Positions 34,069 to 44,283 are shown, numbered from the stretch's first letter. The stretch: DNA of 64,000 nt from CAILZL01 sp050181835 (GCA_050181835.1 JBFXCU010000012.1:18215-82214); one strand, 5' to 3'. Numbers and translations are program-made. Notes: generated by a model not told the origin, from the letters alone.

Positions 34069-35508
34069 TTGGCCAAAGCTAAACGCTCGGTAAAAGTTGT
34101 AAACCAACGCCGCCTGTTCGTACTTGATACCAACGTGCTGATGCACGACCCCACCGCCATTTTCCGTTTTGATGAGCACGATATTTTCATTCCGATGATT
34201 GTGCTCGAAGAGCTAGACGCTGGAAAAAAAGGAGTGTCCGAAGCGGCGCGCAATGTGCGCCAAGTCAGTCGCTTCTTGGATGAGCTGATGGTCAATGCCA
34301 GCAAGGAGGAAATCGACAAAGGCCTGCCGTTGCCCGCTTCAGCGCGCAACATGAACGGCACCAAACGCAATAAGCCCGCCAGCGGACGTCTTTACTTCCA
34401 GACCCGCATCCTGAGTAGCGGCCTGCCTGCTTCTTTGCCTGGTGGTGGCGCTGATAATGCCATTCTTGGTCAAACTCTTGCATTACAGAAACAGTATCCG
34501 GATGCCCAAATTACTTTGGTATCCAAAGATATTAACTTACGTATCAAGGCGGCGATTGTCGGTGTCCATATCGAGGATTACTACAGCGATAAGACCATCG
34601 AAGATGCTGATCTGCTTTATACCGGAGTGCAGGAACTACCCGGGAATTTTTGGGCGCGTCATGGTAAGGAGATTCATTCCTGGCAGGAGCATTCAAATAC
34701 TTACTATCGGGTAAAAGGCCCGATGGTTCGCGACTGGCATGTCAATCAATTCCTATATCAACCGGAAGCCAATGGTTTTGATGCAATGGTACGTCAGATC
34801 GACGACAACACAGCCGTATTGCAAGTGGCGCACGATTATCGTAATGATCGACATAACGTTTGGGGCATCACTGCCCGCAATCGTGAGCAGAACTTTGCTC
34901 TGAATATGTTGCTCGATCCCGATATTGATTTCGTCACTATTCTTGGCCCAGCTGGTACGGGAAAAACCCTGTTGACGCTGGCAGCGGGCTTGGTACAGAC
35001 ACTGGAAAATAACCGCTTCAGCGAAATCATCATGACGCGAGTAACCATTCCTTTAGGCGAGGATATTGGTTTTCTGCCCGGCACCGAAGAAGAAAAAATG
35101 GAACCGTGGATGGGTGCCTTGATGGACAATCTGGAAGTGCTTACGCATAGTCAGGAAGGAGGTAGTTGGGGTCGGGCGGCAACCAATGATTTGCTGCGTA
35201 ACCGCATCAAGGTTCGGTCCATGAATTTCATGCGAGGGCGCACTTTTCTTAATCGCTTCCTGATTATTGATGAAGCACAAAATCTGACGCCCAAACAGAT
35301 GAAGGCACTAATCACGCGCGCTGGCCCCGGCACCAAACTGGTCTGCTTGGGTAATATCGCACAAATTGATACACCCTACCTGTCAGAGACCACTTGTGGT
35401 TTGACCTATGTCGTTAATCGTTTTTGCGACTGGGCGCATGCTGGCCACATCACCTTAAAACGTGGCGAGCGTTCACGCTTGGCAGATTATGCATCCGAGC
35501 ATTTATAG
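34069..35508 (+). CDS. PhoH-family PIN-ATPase
   Basis: About 479 residues. The N-terminal PIN domain RLFVLDTNVLMHDPTAIFRFDEHDIFIPMIVLEELD, with acidic residues, is followed by a PhoH-like helicase/ATPase domain: ILGPAGTGKTLLTLAAGL (Walker A) and FLIIDEAQNLTPKQMKAL (Walker B). Such PIN-PhoH fusions resemble YlaK/PhoH2 proteins with RNA unwinding and cleavage activity. A strong AGGAG lies just before the TTG at 34069, so I prefer that start; ATG at 34048 would add seven residues but overlies the ribosome site. It follows bcp by 48 bases. Confidence 0.9.
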   Translation: MAKAKRSVKVVNQRRLFVLDTNVLMHDPTAIFRFDEHDIFIPMIVLEELDAGKKGVSEAARNVRQVSRFLDELMVNASKEEIDKGLPLPASARNMNGTKRNKPASGRLYFQTRILSSGLPASLPGGGADNAILGQTLALQKQYPDAQITLVSKDINLRIKAAIVGVHIEDYYSDKTIEDADLLYTGVQELPGNFWARHGKEIHSWQEHSNTYYRVKGPMVRDWHVNQFLYQPEANGFDAMVRQIDDNTAVLQVAHDYRNDRHNVWGITARNREQNFALNMLLDPDIDFVTILGPAGTGKTLLTLAAGLVQTLENNRFSEIIMTRVTIPLGEDIGFLPGTEEEKMEPWMGALMDNLEVLTHSQEGGSWGRAATNDLLRNRIKVRSMNFMRGRTFLNRFLIIDEAQNLTPKQMKALITRAGPGTKLVCLGNIAQIDTPYLSETTCGLTYVVNRFCDWAHAGHITLKRGERSRLADYASEHL

Positions 35509-35617
35509 GATTGGTTCATGAGGAATCATGGATAATTAATCCACTTTCCTGAACGAACCTCTGGCTGGTGAGCGGGTCAGAACAGCCTACGCTGATGGAT
35601 TGAAGGCGATTGACGTA

Positions 35618-37126
35618 ATGAGAAACAAGAGTCGATACGTGGGTTTGTTGTTGCCATTGCTGACGCTGATGAGCGTTGCACTGCCAGCGCATAGTGCCGC
35701 AGTGAATTTGCCCGACATCGGTACTCAGGCCAATGTCACTATCAGTCTTGAAGATGAGTATCGCTTGGGCAGTATGGTGATGCGCGGACTGCGTGACGAG
35801 GGGCAGGTACTGGATGATCCGGAAATTAACGAATACCTGCAGAATATCGGTACACGTCTAGCTACCCAAGCACAACTACCGGGCCAGAACTTCACTTTTT
35901 TTCTAGTTAAGGACCCGGAAATTAATGCGTTTGCCCTGCCAGGTGGCTTTGTCGGCATCAATGCCGGCTTGTTATTGGCGACTCGCAATGAAAACGAATT
36001 GGCAGGAGTGCTGGCGCATGAAATTTCGCACGTCACGCAACGCCATATCGCACGCAGTATTGCCGCGCAAAGTCGCAACAGCATTGTCTCTACCGCCGCT
36101 ATGCTGGCCGCCATCTTGCTGGGTGCGGCGGCCGGTGGTGGTGATGCTGCCATTGCAGGGTTGGCCGCTGCTCAATCGGTGGCATTGAATAATCAGATGA
36201 CCTTTTCGCGTGCCAATGAAACTGAAGCGGACAATGTGGGCATTAATTTGATGGCACGAGTCGGTTACGATCCAAATGGCATGTGGCAATTCTTCGAAGT
36301 GTTACAACGTCAGAACGGCAGTATCAACGAAGCTGACATTCCGGCCATTCTGCGCAGTCACCCGGTCACCGCTGAGCGCATCGCCGAGACACGCAGTCGC
36401 GCCGCCAGTGCTGCCACGCATGCGGTTGCGGACAGTTTGAATTATGGACTGATGCGTGAACGCATGCGGGTAGTGATGACTCCAGCGGGTGAGTCTCCCC
36501 TGCAGTACTACGTAGGTAACGAGGCTGGTATGAGCACTGAACGTCTGTATGGGAAGGCGCTGTCAGATATCAAAGCCAATAATGCCGCTGACGCCGTTCG
36601 TATCCTTTCTGACTTACGCACGCGTAACGACACGGTGATGCAGTTTCATGCTGCGTTGGGACAGGCACAATTGGCTAACAACGACGATAAGGCCGCCATG
36701 GCCACGCTGGCGCATGCCCGTGAATTGTTTCCACGCAATATTCCCATCACCGTGCGTTACGGCGAAGTGTTGCTGCATGCTGGCAATCCCAGATTGGCGC
36801 ATAAAGTACTACTCGACTTATTCAATGTTGTAGCGCCAACACCTGAGCAGGCCAAGCTGATTGCGATGGCGGCCAATTCTGCCGGAGAAGTCGCTGAGGC
36901 CTACTACTACATGTCTGAGTATCAACTGATGGGGGGCGATTTATCCCTAGCCATGAGTCAGCTGCAAATGGCACTGGCGGTACCGGGTCTTACGCCGATA
37001 CAGCGGGCACGCTTTGAAGCGCGACTTGAGGAAATTCAGCGCGCCATGCCGCGCAAGGGACGCGGTAGCCTTGCCGAAACCCAAAGTGGATCCGGCAATG
37101 GTGGTTCTGATGGCTCGTCACGTTAG
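35618..37126 (+). CDS. bepA: Periplasmic M48 metallopeptidase/chaperone BepA-like with TPR tail
   Basis: About 502 residues. A signal peptide (LLLPLLTLMSVALPAHSA) directs it to the periplasm. The M48 domain has NAFALPGGFVGINAGLL, then LAHEISHVTQRH (HExxH) and ETEADNVGINLM with the third zinc ligand. LRSHPVTAERI closes the domain, and the C-terminal ~200 residues are TPR repeats. E. coli BepA (YfgC) aids assembly or degradation of LptD and other outer-membrane proteins. The start is ATG 35618, after AAGGCG. The neighbour mlaA also serves the outer membrane. Confidence 0.92.
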   Translation: MRNKSRYVGLLLPLLTLMSVALPAHSAAVNLPDIGTQANVTISLEDEYRLGSMVMRGLRDEGQVLDDPEINEYLQNIGTRLATQAQLPGQNFTFFLVKDPEINAFALPGGFVGINAGLLLATRNENELAGVLAHEISHVTQRHIARSIAAQSRNSIVSTAAMLAAILLGAAAGGGDAAIAGLAAAQSVALNNQMTFSRANETEADNVGINLMARVGYDPNGMWQFFEVLQRQNGSINEADIPAILRSHPVTAERIAETRSRAASAATHAVADSLNYGLMRERMRVVMTPAGESPLQYYVGNEAGMSTERLYGKALSDIKANNAADAVRILSDLRTRNDTVMQFHAALGQAQLANNDDKAAMATLAHARELFPRNIPITVRYGEVLLHAGNPRLAHKVLLDLFNVVAPTPEQAKLIAMAANSAGEVAEAYYYMSEYQLMGGDLSLAMSQLQMALAVPGLTPIQRARFEARLEEIQRAMPRKGRGSLAETQSGSGNGGSDGSSR

Positions 37127-37182
37127 AATAAACCGCTTCTGGCACTCAATTTTTATCGCCACCCTGTTTGCAGGACTCACCT

Positions 37183-37953
37183 TTGTCTACACGTTACCTA
37201 CGTTTCTTGGCTCGTTTGCTACCCTTGTCATTGTTAGCGCTATTGTCAGGGTGTGCCACCGCTCCCGGCCGTACCAGCAGCGATGATCCTTGGCAGGGAA
37301 TGAATCGCGGCATCTATAAATTCAACGATACAGTCGATCGTGTGGCGCTCAAACCAGCGGCTAAAACCTATCAGAAAATTACCCCACGCTGGTTTCGCAC
37401 TGGTGTCAGTAACTTCTTCAACAATCTCGGTACACCATGGACGATCGCCAATGAAGTGTTGCAAGGCAAACCACAATTAGCCGCCCATCAGACATCTCGC
37501 TTTGTACTGAATACGGTGGGGGGATTGGGAGGTGTTATTGATGTTGCCAGCAAACTGGAACTAGAGGCCCATGATGAAGATTTTGGCCAGACGTTGGCGG
37601 TATGGGGAGTGCCGTCAGGACCTTACTTGGTATTACCGGCATTTGGTCCGTCCACACTGCGTGATGGATTTGGCCGTGTGCCCGACTATCTGTCGAATCC
37701 CACGCGCCATGCTGACATCCCATGGGAAACGAAAACCGGCCTGACCACTCTGGATTTACTGCAAACCCGCGAGAGCCTGCTTAGCCTTGATGACACCTTA
37801 AAGCAGGCATTTGATCCCTATGGCGTCATGCGTGACGCATGGTTGCAACGTCGCGAATATCTGATCTTTGATGGCAGCCCACCTGTGGAAGATCTAGGCG
37901 ACATGGAGCTCGATGATGAACCGGCTGACGAGCCCCCAGCCGATACCAAATAA
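37183..37953 (+). CDS. mlaA: Outer-membrane phospholipid-transport lipoprotein MlaA (VacJ)
   Basis: About 256 residues. A signal peptide with lipobox LLSGC is followed by DDPWQGMNRGIYKFNDTVDRVALKPAAKTYQKITP, the VacJ/MlaA signature; NLGTPWTIANEVLQGK, FVLNTVGGLGGVIDVAS and EDFGQTLAVWGVPSGPYLVLPAFGPSTLRDG continue it. MlaA removes phospholipid from the outer leaflet and passes it to MlaC. I favour TTG at 37183, seven bases after GCAGGA; TTG at 37168 is possible. The tail is acidic (DLGDMELDDEPADEPP). The other mla genes are not here. Confidence 0.92.
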   Translation: MSTRYLRFLARLLPLSLLALLSGCATAPGRTSSDDPWQGMNRGIYKFNDTVDRVALKPAAKTYQKITPRWFRTGVSNFFNNLGTPWTIANEVLQGKPQLAAHQTSRFVLNTVGGLGGVIDVASKLELEAHDEDFGQTLAVWGVPSGPYLVLPAFGPSTLRDGFGRVPDYLSNPTRHADIPWETKTGLTTLDLLQTRESLLSLDDTLKQAFDPYGVMRDAWLQRREYLIFDGSPPVEDLGDMELDDEPADEPPADTK

Positions 37954-38001
37954 ATCCTTCGCTTTGCGGCAGCGGGCCACACTCGCTGCCAATTAACCAT
38001 C

Positions 38002-40311
38002 CTAGCCGACAGTGAGTGCTGTATTTCTCACCGCACCCGCTTCAGCTACCGCAAACGCGGTCATATCCAGAATACGCCGCACGGTGGAAGACGGTGTCAT
38101 GATATGCACCGGCTTGGCTGCACCCAGCAATATGCCCCCTACTGTTACGCCATTACCGGTCGCAGCACGTAAGGTGTTGTAAGTAATATTGGCTGCATCG
38201 ACATTCGGGAAGATCAACAAGTTTGCATCCTGAGTCAGGCGTGAGTCAGGAAATTCGTTATCACGAATTGATTTTTTCAGCGCAGAGTCGGCACGCATTT
38301 CACCTTCCACCGCCAACTCCGGCGCGCGGGCATGGATCAGCTTCAACGCATCACGCATCTTCTGTGCTGAGGATGAACGGGAACTACCAAAGCTGGAATG
38401 TGACAACAAGGCGACGCTCGGCGTAATGCCAAACCGACGCACCTGATCGGCCGCCAGTAAGGTCATTTCAGCGATTTGTGCCGCTTTGGGGTTCTTGTTA
38501 ACGTGGGTATCGCAGAAGAACAGCTGCCGCTCGGGCAGAATCAATAACTGCATGGCTGCAAAAATGCTGACGCCCTCGCGTCTCCCCAATACCAGGTCAA
38601 TGTACTTGAGGTGATATTGATAGTCGCCCATGGTACCGCACAGCATGGCATCGACATCACCACGATGAACGAGCATGGCACCGATCAGCGTACTGCGGCT
38701 GCGCATCTGTTCCATTGCCTGTAATCGTGATACGCCGCGACGCTTCACCAATTGGTAGTACTCGCTCCAGCAATCGCGAAACCGGGCATCGTTGTTGATG
38801 TTTACCGCTTCGCAATTAACGCCAAACTCCAGACGCAGGCCGAGCTTGTCAATGCGTTCTTTCATCAAATCAGTTCGACCTACCAACACGGGATAGGCAA
38901 CACCTTCATCAATGACCACCTGTGCCGCCTGTAACACACGTGGATCTTCACCTTCGGTATAGATCACGCGTTTAGGGTTGCGTTTGGCTGCCGTAAATAC
39001 CGGACTCATGGCGGATGCTGACTGATAGACAAATTGATTAAGGCGCGCGCGGTACGCATCCATATCGGTAATCGGACGCGTCGCCACACCACTGTCCATT
39101 GCTGCCTGGGCGACCGCAGGGGCAATTCGCGTAATCAGACGTGGATCGAATGCGCGTGGAATGATGAAATCTGGACCAAAACCAGCGCGCGCTTCGCCAT
39201 ACGCTGCAGTAACGACGTCCGACTGTTCAGCCTCTGCCAATTCCGCGATCGCGTACACCGTAGCCAATTTCATTGCTTCATTAATGGTGGTTGCGCCTAC
39301 ATCCAGCGCACCGCGAAAAATGAAAGGGAAACACAGTGAGTTATTAACCTGATTCGGATAGTCAGAACGACCTGTACAAATGATGCAATCAGGTCGAACT
39401 TGTTTGGCCAGTTCTGGGCGAATTTCTGGCTCAGGATTGGCCAGCGCCAGAATCAACGGCTGCGCCGCCATGCTCGCCACCATGTCCTGATTCAACACAC
39501 CTGGCGCAGACAATCCCAGAAAAATATCTGCATCAACCATGCTGTCCGCCAGCGTGCGTGCCTCGGTTTTTTGCGCGTAACGTAGTTTGTCAGCATCAGT
39601 GGTATTGGGACGACCCTCATAAATCACGCCAGTACTGTCACTAACAACCGCATTGTTGCGATCCAGACCCAGCGCGACCAGTAAGTCCAGACAGGCAATT
39701 GCCGCAGCGCCAGCGCCAGAAGCTGCCAGCTTTACTTTGCTGATGTCCTTGCCCACAACTTTCAAACCATTCAGTACGGCAGCAGTGACAATGATTGCGG
39801 TGCCATGCTGATCGTCATGGAACACCGGAACTTTCATGCGTTCACGCAGCTTGCGTTCAATATAAAAACACTCAGGCGCTTTAATGTCTTCCAGATTGAT
39901 GCCACCAAACGTGGGTTCCAATGCTGCGACGATGTCGACCAGTTTGTCCGGGGCCGTGGCATCGATTTCGATATCAAACACATCAATGCCGGCAAATTTT
40001 TTGAACAAACAACCCTTGCCTTCCATCACCGGTTTGCTCGCCAGTGGGCCGATATTGCCAAGACCTAGCACTGCAGTGCCATTGGAAATTACGGCGACCA
40101 GATTGGCACGGGAAGTGAGCTTGGCGGCTTCCAGTGGATCTTCTTTGATCGCCAGGCTGGCATAGGCTACGCCGGGCGAATAAGCGAGCGATAGATCGCG
40201 CTGATTAGCCAGTGCCTTGGTGGAATTTAGTGAAATCTTGCCGGGAGTGGGCCAGCGATGATATTCAAGCGCGGCTTTTTTCAGTTCTTCTTCCACAGTA
40301 GTCTCTTTCAT
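38002..40311 (-). CDS. maeB: NADP-dependent malic enzyme with phosphotransacetylase-like domain
   Basis: A 769-residue two-domain protein. Residues ~1-430 are malic enzyme: LSLAYSPGVAYASLAI, AVISNGTAVLGLGNIGPLASKPVMEGKG, VPVFHDDQHGTAIIV, and a Rossmann segment KLAASGAGAAAIACLDLL. The C-terminal ~330 residues resemble phosphate acetyltransferase (RVIYTEGEDPRVLQAAQVVIDEG...VGRTDLM) but such domains are regulatory in MaeB, binding acetyl-CoA. The enzyme makes pyruvate and NADPH from malate. The length is normal. It is convergent with mlaA; a weak 7-bp hairpin without T-run lies between them. Confidence 0.96.
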   Translation of the reverse strand: MKETTVEEELKKAALEYHRWPTPGKISLNSTKALANQRDLSLAYSPGVAYASLAIKEDPLEAAKLTSRANLVAVISNGTAVLGLGNIGPLASKPVMEGKGCLFKKFAGIDVFDIEIDATAPDKLVDIVAALEPTFGGINLEDIKAPECFYIERKLRERMKVPVFHDDQHGTAIIVTAAVLNGLKVVGKDISKVKLAASGAGAAAIACLDLLVALGLDRNNAVVSDSTGVIYEGRPNTTDADKLRYAQKTEARTLADSMVDADIFLGLSAPGVLNQDMVASMAAQPLILALANPEPEIRPELAKQVRPDCIICTGRSDYPNQVNNSLCFPFIFRGALDVGATTINEAMKLATVYAIAELAEAEQSDVVTAAYGEARAGFGPDFIIPRAFDPRLITRIAPAVAQAAMDSGVATRPITDMDAYRARLNQFVYQSASAMSPVFTAAKRNPKRVIYTEGEDPRVLQAAQVVIDEGVAYPVLVGRTDLMKERIDKLGLRLEFGVNCEAVNINNDARFRDCWSEYYQLVKRRGVSRLQAMEQMRSRSTLIGAMLVHRGDVDAMLCGTMGDYQYHLKYIDLVLGRREGVSIFAAMQLLILPERQLFFCDTHVNKNPKAAQIAEMTLLAADQVRRFGITPSVALLSHSSFGSSRSSSAQKMRDALKLIHARAPELAVEGEMRADSALKKSIRDNEFPDSRLTQDANLLIFPNVDAANITYNTLRAATGNGVTVGGILLGAAKPVHIMTPSSTVRRILDMTAFAVAEAGAVRNTALTVG

Positions 40312-40493
40312 ATGGCAACGACCAGATAGTCCGGTGCGGGAAAATAATGACGGCGTATTGTCCTCAATTCTGGTCGCTTGTGGCTAGTCGCTGGCGTCAG
40401 TAATTGTGAAGTCAACATGGCGATCTGTATGTAGTGCGCTGCCTCGATTCAATGGGCGTAATCAAATTTCACACCATTGCAGCAACATGCCTC

Positions 40494-41093
40494 TCAGCGA
40501 ATCAGGTGTCGTCCTGCCAGTGCATGCGCCAGCGTACCGCCATCCACGTACTCCAGTTCACCGCCAACCGGTACGCCATGTGCGATGCGACTGGCTTTGA
40601 CTTGATACTTCTGAGCCAATTCAGCAATGAAGTGAGCTGTCGCTTCGCCTTCGACGGTGGGATTGGTGGCCAGAATCACTTCCTGAACCTCTCCAGCACG
40701 CAGCATCTGTTCCAGTTGCGATAGCCCTAACTGTTCAGGACCAATGCCATCCAGTGGCGACAAGTGCCCCATCAGAACAAAGTACAATCCTTTGTATGAA
40801 CCGGACTGCTCCACTGCCACCACGTCGGCGGGAGATTCAATTACACATAGCAGAGTTTGATCACGACGACTGCTAGCACAAATGGGGCACAGTTCCAGTT
40901 CAGCGAACATACGGCAACGCTGACATTGACCAATATCTTTGCTGGCTGTTTGCAGTGATGTGGCTAGCACTTGTGCGCCTAATCGATTGCGCTCCAATAA
41001 GTGAAATGCCATGCGCTGTGCCGACTTTGGCCCAACTCCAGGCAATGCCCGCAGGGCTTCAATCAAGTTAAGTAACGCAGGTGGATACAGCAT
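40494..41093 (-). CDS. recR: Recombination protein RecR
   Basis: A 199-residue protein. The helix-hairpin-helix ALPGVGPKSAQRMAFHLL (15-32), the zinc finger CQRCRMFAELELCPIC, the Toprim domain starting LLCVIESPADVVAVEQSG, and the C-terminal ATNPTVEGEATAHFIAELA and ASRIAHGVPVGGELEYVDGGTLAHAL are in order. RecFOR loads RecA at gaps. It follows ybaB and dnaX as in most bacteria. Confidence 0.98.
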   Translation of the reverse strand: MLYPPALLNLIEALRALPGVGPKSAQRMAFHLLERNRLGAQVLATSLQTASKDIGQCQRCRMFAELELCPICASSRRDQTLLCVIESPADVVAVEQSGSYKGLYFVLMGHLSPLDGIGPEQLGLSQLEQMLRAGEVQEVILATNPTVEGEATAHFIAELAQKYQVKASRIAHGVPVGGELEYVDGGTLAHALAGRHLIR

Positions 41094-41112
41094 CTGACTG
41101 TAGTGCGCCTAA

Positions 41113-41436
41113 TTAGAACGGTAACTTCATGCCTGGTGGCAACTGCATGCCAGCCATTGCACTCTGCATTTTTTCTTGTGTGGCACGTTCGATTTTGTGA
41201 ACAGCATCGTTAATGGCTGCTGCCACCAAATCTTCGAGCATGTCTTTGTCGTCACTCAGCAGGGCTTGATCAAGTTGCACGCGACTGACTTCATGCTTGC
41301 CATTCATAGTGACTTTGGCCATGCCACCACCCGATTCACCAGTGCATTCCAGTGTGGCTACTTCTGCCTGTGCACGCTGCATATTGGCCTGCAACTGCTG
41401 CGCTTGCTTCATCATGTTACCGATTCCGCCTTTCAT
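41113..41436 (-). CDS. ybaB: YbaB/EbfC nucleoid-associated protein
   Basis: A 107-residue protein: MKGGIGNMMKQAQQLQANMQRAQAEVATLECTGESGGGMAKVTMNGKHEVSRVQLD and DLVAAAINDAVHKIE are typical. It dimerises and binds DNA loosely. The upstream frame to 41484 overlaps dnaX and is not family-like, so I start at the ATG at 41436. It sits between dnaX and recR. Confidence 0.96.
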   Translation of the reverse strand: MKGGIGNMMKQAQQLQANMQRAQAEVATLECTGESGGGMAKVTMNGKHEVSRVQLDQALLSDDKDMLEDLVAAAINDAVHKIERATQEKMQSAMAGMQLPPGMKLPF

Positions 41437-41470
41437 GCTTGTCTCCGTCTCAATTTCGATGGATTTGAAT

Positions 41471-43063
41471 CTATGCTTTATCAATGGGTTTGATGGTTTC
41501 CGGCTGCACCACGGCGCCGAACAAATCCATCATTTGCTTCACGTTGGGATCAGCGTTGATCGCTTGCGTTGCAGCTTGCAGTCGCTCCGCCACTGCCGCC
41601 TGTTGACGCTTGGCTGGCGTATCAGCAACTTCAGTACTAGCGGGATTAATAAACTCTAGTTTGATTTCTTCAGCCAGCACGCCACTTAAGGCTAGTCGTA
41701 GTTTTTGTTCTACCGCAGGTCGGCGTAAATGCTCGCCATCTTTGTCCAGTAGCAGTTGCACTCTGCCCGGCAGTCGCGCCTGTAAGTTGCAATGCGCTGC
41801 CAACTGCGCCGCCGGTCCACCCAGCTGCATTTGCCGTACCATGCCCTGCCAATCTTGCGCAGCTGCGTTCATCATTGGAGATGCTGTGGTTGAATGATTA
41901 ACAGACGCTGTGGGTGTGGGAGAAGGCGCGTTTATCGGTACGTGTGGTGGTACGACTTTACTTGCAGTAGTTAACTCGCCCGCTGGTCGAAACGCCAGCA
42001 TGCGCAGCAACACCATTTCTAACCCAGCACGCGGTTCTGGTGCCAAATCCAAGTCTCGTCGACCGATAATTGCCAGCTGATAGCACAGCTGTACTTCCTC
42101 AGGTGTAAACGCCGCGACCAACTGTCTTAACGTATCCGCATCATCGGCCTCTTCTACCGACATGTCCGGCACTGCTTGTAGCAGCGCAATTTTTTGCAAC
42201 AGCGACGCTAGTTCTGCTAACACATCGTTGTAATCTGGCGCATGCTCATCAAGCATGGCCACCTGCTGCAACATTGCGCGTGGATCATGATTGGCAATGG
42301 CGGTGGCCAGCGAAAATACTTGTTGACGATCAATGCTGCCGAGCATGGTACGTGTATCGGCGGTATTCAGCTGATCACCACCGAAAGCAATGGCTTGATC
42401 CAGCAGACTCAATGCATCGCGCATACTGCCTTGCGCCGAGCGTGCAATCAGCTGTACCGCATCGGCTTCATGGGGGATATGTTCAGCTTGCAGAATTTCA
42501 TTAATACGTGCTGAGATGACGGCCTGCGTCATACGTTTCAAATTAAATTGCAAACAACGCGATAGCACGGTCACCGGTAATTTTTGTGGATCAGTAGTCG
42601 CCAACAAAAACTTCACATGGGGCGGCGGCTCTTCCAAGGTCTTGAGCAACGCATTGAATGAATGCGTCGATAGCATGTGCACTTCGTCAATCAAGTACAC
42701 CTTGTAGCGACCGCGTGCAGGTGCATACTGCACGTTATCCAACAACTCTCGTGTGTCATCCACTTTGGTACGCGATGCGGCATCGACTTCCAACAAATCG
42801 ACAAAGCGACCTTCATCAATTTCACGACAGGTGGAACACACACCGCATGGGTTGGCGCTGACGCCAGTTTCGCAATTAAGGGATTTGGCGAATATTCGCG
42901 CAATGGTGGTTTTGCCAACACCACGCGTGCCAGTAAATAGGAATGCGTGATGAACACGACCCGAATTCAAGGCGTTGACCAGCGCCCGCACTACATGCTC
43001 CTGACCTGCCAGTTCAGCGAAATGCTTGGGGCGCCACTTGCGGGCAAGAACCAGATAACTCAT
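41471..43063 (-). CDS. dnaX: DNA polymerase III tau subunit
   Basis: A 530-residue clamp-loader ATPase. MSYLVLARKWRPKHFAELAGQEHVVRAL, Walker A FTGTRGVGKTTIARIFAKSLNC, the zinc module C.(8)CGVCSTC, LIDEVHMLSTHSFNALLKTLEEPPPHVKFLLATT (DEVH Walker B), and sensor SRCLQFNLKR lead into domain III and a Pro/Thr/Ser-rich linker (about 365-400). The C-terminal domain then binds polymerase. I see no in-frame A AAA AAG slippery heptamer, so the shorter gamma form may not be made by frameshift here. It is shorter than the 643-residue E. coli protein. Confidence 0.96.
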   Translation of the reverse strand: MSYLVLARKWRPKHFAELAGQEHVVRALVNALNSGRVHHAFLFTGTRGVGKTTIARIFAKSLNCETGVSANPCGVCSTCREIDEGRFVDLLEVDAASRTKVDDTRELLDNVQYAPARGRYKVYLIDEVHMLSTHSFNALLKTLEEPPPHVKFLLATTDPQKLPVTVLSRCLQFNLKRMTQAVISARINEILQAEHIPHEADAVQLIARSAQGSMRDALSLLDQAIAFGGDQLNTADTRTMLGSIDRQQVFSLATAIANHDPRAMLQQVAMLDEHAPDYNDVLAELASLLQKIALLQAVPDMSVEEADDADTLRQLVAAFTPEEVQLCYQLAIIGRRDLDLAPEPRAGLEMVLLRMLAFRPAGELTTASKVVPPHVPINAPSPTPTASVNHSTTASPMMNAAAQDWQGMVRQMQLGGPAAQLAAHCNLQARLPGRVQLLLDKDGEHLRRPAVEQKLRLALSGVLAEEIKLEFINPASTEVADTPAKRQQAAVAERLQAATQAINADPNVKQMMDLFGAVVQPETIKPIDKA

Positions 43064-43106
43064 GAAGTTGAGACAACCCCGAATTTACATAGTGGCAACT
43101 GGATCA

Positions 43107-43222
<116 letters not shown>

Positions 43223-43349
43223 ATAAACTTGCTGATATTCGTTGCTGGCTTAAGGCAAGCAACGAAGACCGGGGACTATACCAGCCAGCACGCAGAGCGA
43301 ATAGCGGTGCAGCAAGCGACCGTGAACGCAACTTGCAGTTGACTGACAT

Positions 43350-43439
43350 TGGCGGAGAGGGTGAGATTCGAACTCACGAGGGCCGCGAAGCCCCGCCGGT
43401 TTTCAAGACCGGTGCATTCAACCGCTCTGCCACCTCTCC
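43350..43439 (-). tRNA. tRNA-Ser (anticodon TGA)
   Basis: A 90-base gene with encoded CCA and a long variable arm (GGGGCTTCGCGGCCC). The acceptor stem is GGAGAGG/CCTCTCC, the anticodon stem CCGGT/ACCGG with loop CTTGAAA (TGA), and the T arm GAGTTCGAATCTC. It reads UCA, UCG and UCU. Confidence 0.96.
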
Positions 43440-43588
43440 GTCTTAGGCAATCTAGCGCGGGCGCGCATTGTACACAACTATGCAGCCAGGTCACTGCTAC
43501 CGACGGGAACTTTATACTTCATGACACAGTCAACAGGACGACTTTGCTATAGTCAGGGCTGAAATTAATCCATCTGAGGAGGTTCGAG

Positions 43589-44263
43589 ATGTCCAATACC
43601 CCGGTTCAAGTGTTTGACCGTGCTCGTGAGTCAACGCTGACCACCAATAAGGTACTGCGCAACACCTATCTGTTGCTGAGCGCCACCTTGGCATTTAGCG
43701 CACTGATCGCTGGGGTAGCGATGGCGTTGAATCTGCCTCATCCCGGCATTGTCATTACCTTGGTTGGCTATTTTGGCTTGCTATTCGCTACCAATAAACT
43801 ACAGAACAGCGCTTGGGGCATCTTGGCCGTGTTCGCCCTGACTGGCTTTATGGGCTACACTCTTGGCCCAATCATCAATGCCTATCTGCGCTTCCTGCCC
43901 AATGGGCATCAGGTGGTAGTGACGGCATTGGGCACCACTGCTGTTGCTTTTGTGGGGCTGTCGGCTTACGCCATCAAGAGCGGCAAAGATTTCAGTTTCC
44001 TCGGCGGTTTTCTGACTGTCGGTATTCTGACGGCATTTGTGCTGGGCCTGATTGCGGTCTTCTTCCAGATGCAAACTCTGTCGTTGGTAGTTTCAGGCAT
44101 GTTTGTGCTGGCGATGGGTGCCTTCATTCTGTTCGAAACTAGCAGTATCGTGCGCGGTGAACAAACCAACTACATCACGGCCACCGTGTCGCTGTACGTC
44201 AGTATCTACAACCTGTTTACCAGCCTGCTGCACCTGCTGGGTTTTGCAAGTATGGATGATTGA
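43589..44263 (+). CDS. BAX-inhibitor-1/YccA-family membrane protein
   Basis: A 224-residue protein with seven predicted membrane helices and a soluble N-terminal ~22 residues (VQVFDRARESTLTTNKVLRNTYLLLSATL). The C-terminal VSGMFVLAMGAFILFETSSIVRGEQTNYITATVSLYVSIYNLFTSLLHLLG is characteristic of YccA/BI-1. In E. coli YccA modulates FtsH proteolysis of membrane proteins; the eukaryotic relatives leak Ca2+. The ribosome site is very strong (GAGGAGG). Confidence 0.93.
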   Translation: MSNTPVQVFDRARESTLTTNKVLRNTYLLLSATLAFSALIAGVAMALNLPHPGIVITLVGYFGLLFATNKLQNSAWGILAVFALTGFMGYTLGPIINAYLRFLPNGHQVVVTALGTTAVAFVGLSAYAIKSGKDFSFLGGFLTVGILTAFVLGLIAVFFQMQTLSLVVSGMFVLAMGAFILFETSSIVRGEQTNYITATVSLYVSIYNLFTSLLHLLGFASMDD

Positions 44264-44283
44264 TTGTAATAATCAGCCTTTAA

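Noticed and set aside
37954..38001. Terminator between mlaA and maeB (GGCAGCG/CGCTGCC)
   Set aside because: A 7-bp stem with a 9-base loop but no T-run in either direction; not called as an intrinsic terminator.
41471..43063. Programmed frameshift site in dnaX
   Set aside because: The only A-run (in CAA AAA ATT, near 42190) is not in the phase of a slippery heptamer and lies before domain III ends, so gamma formation by frameshift is not supported.
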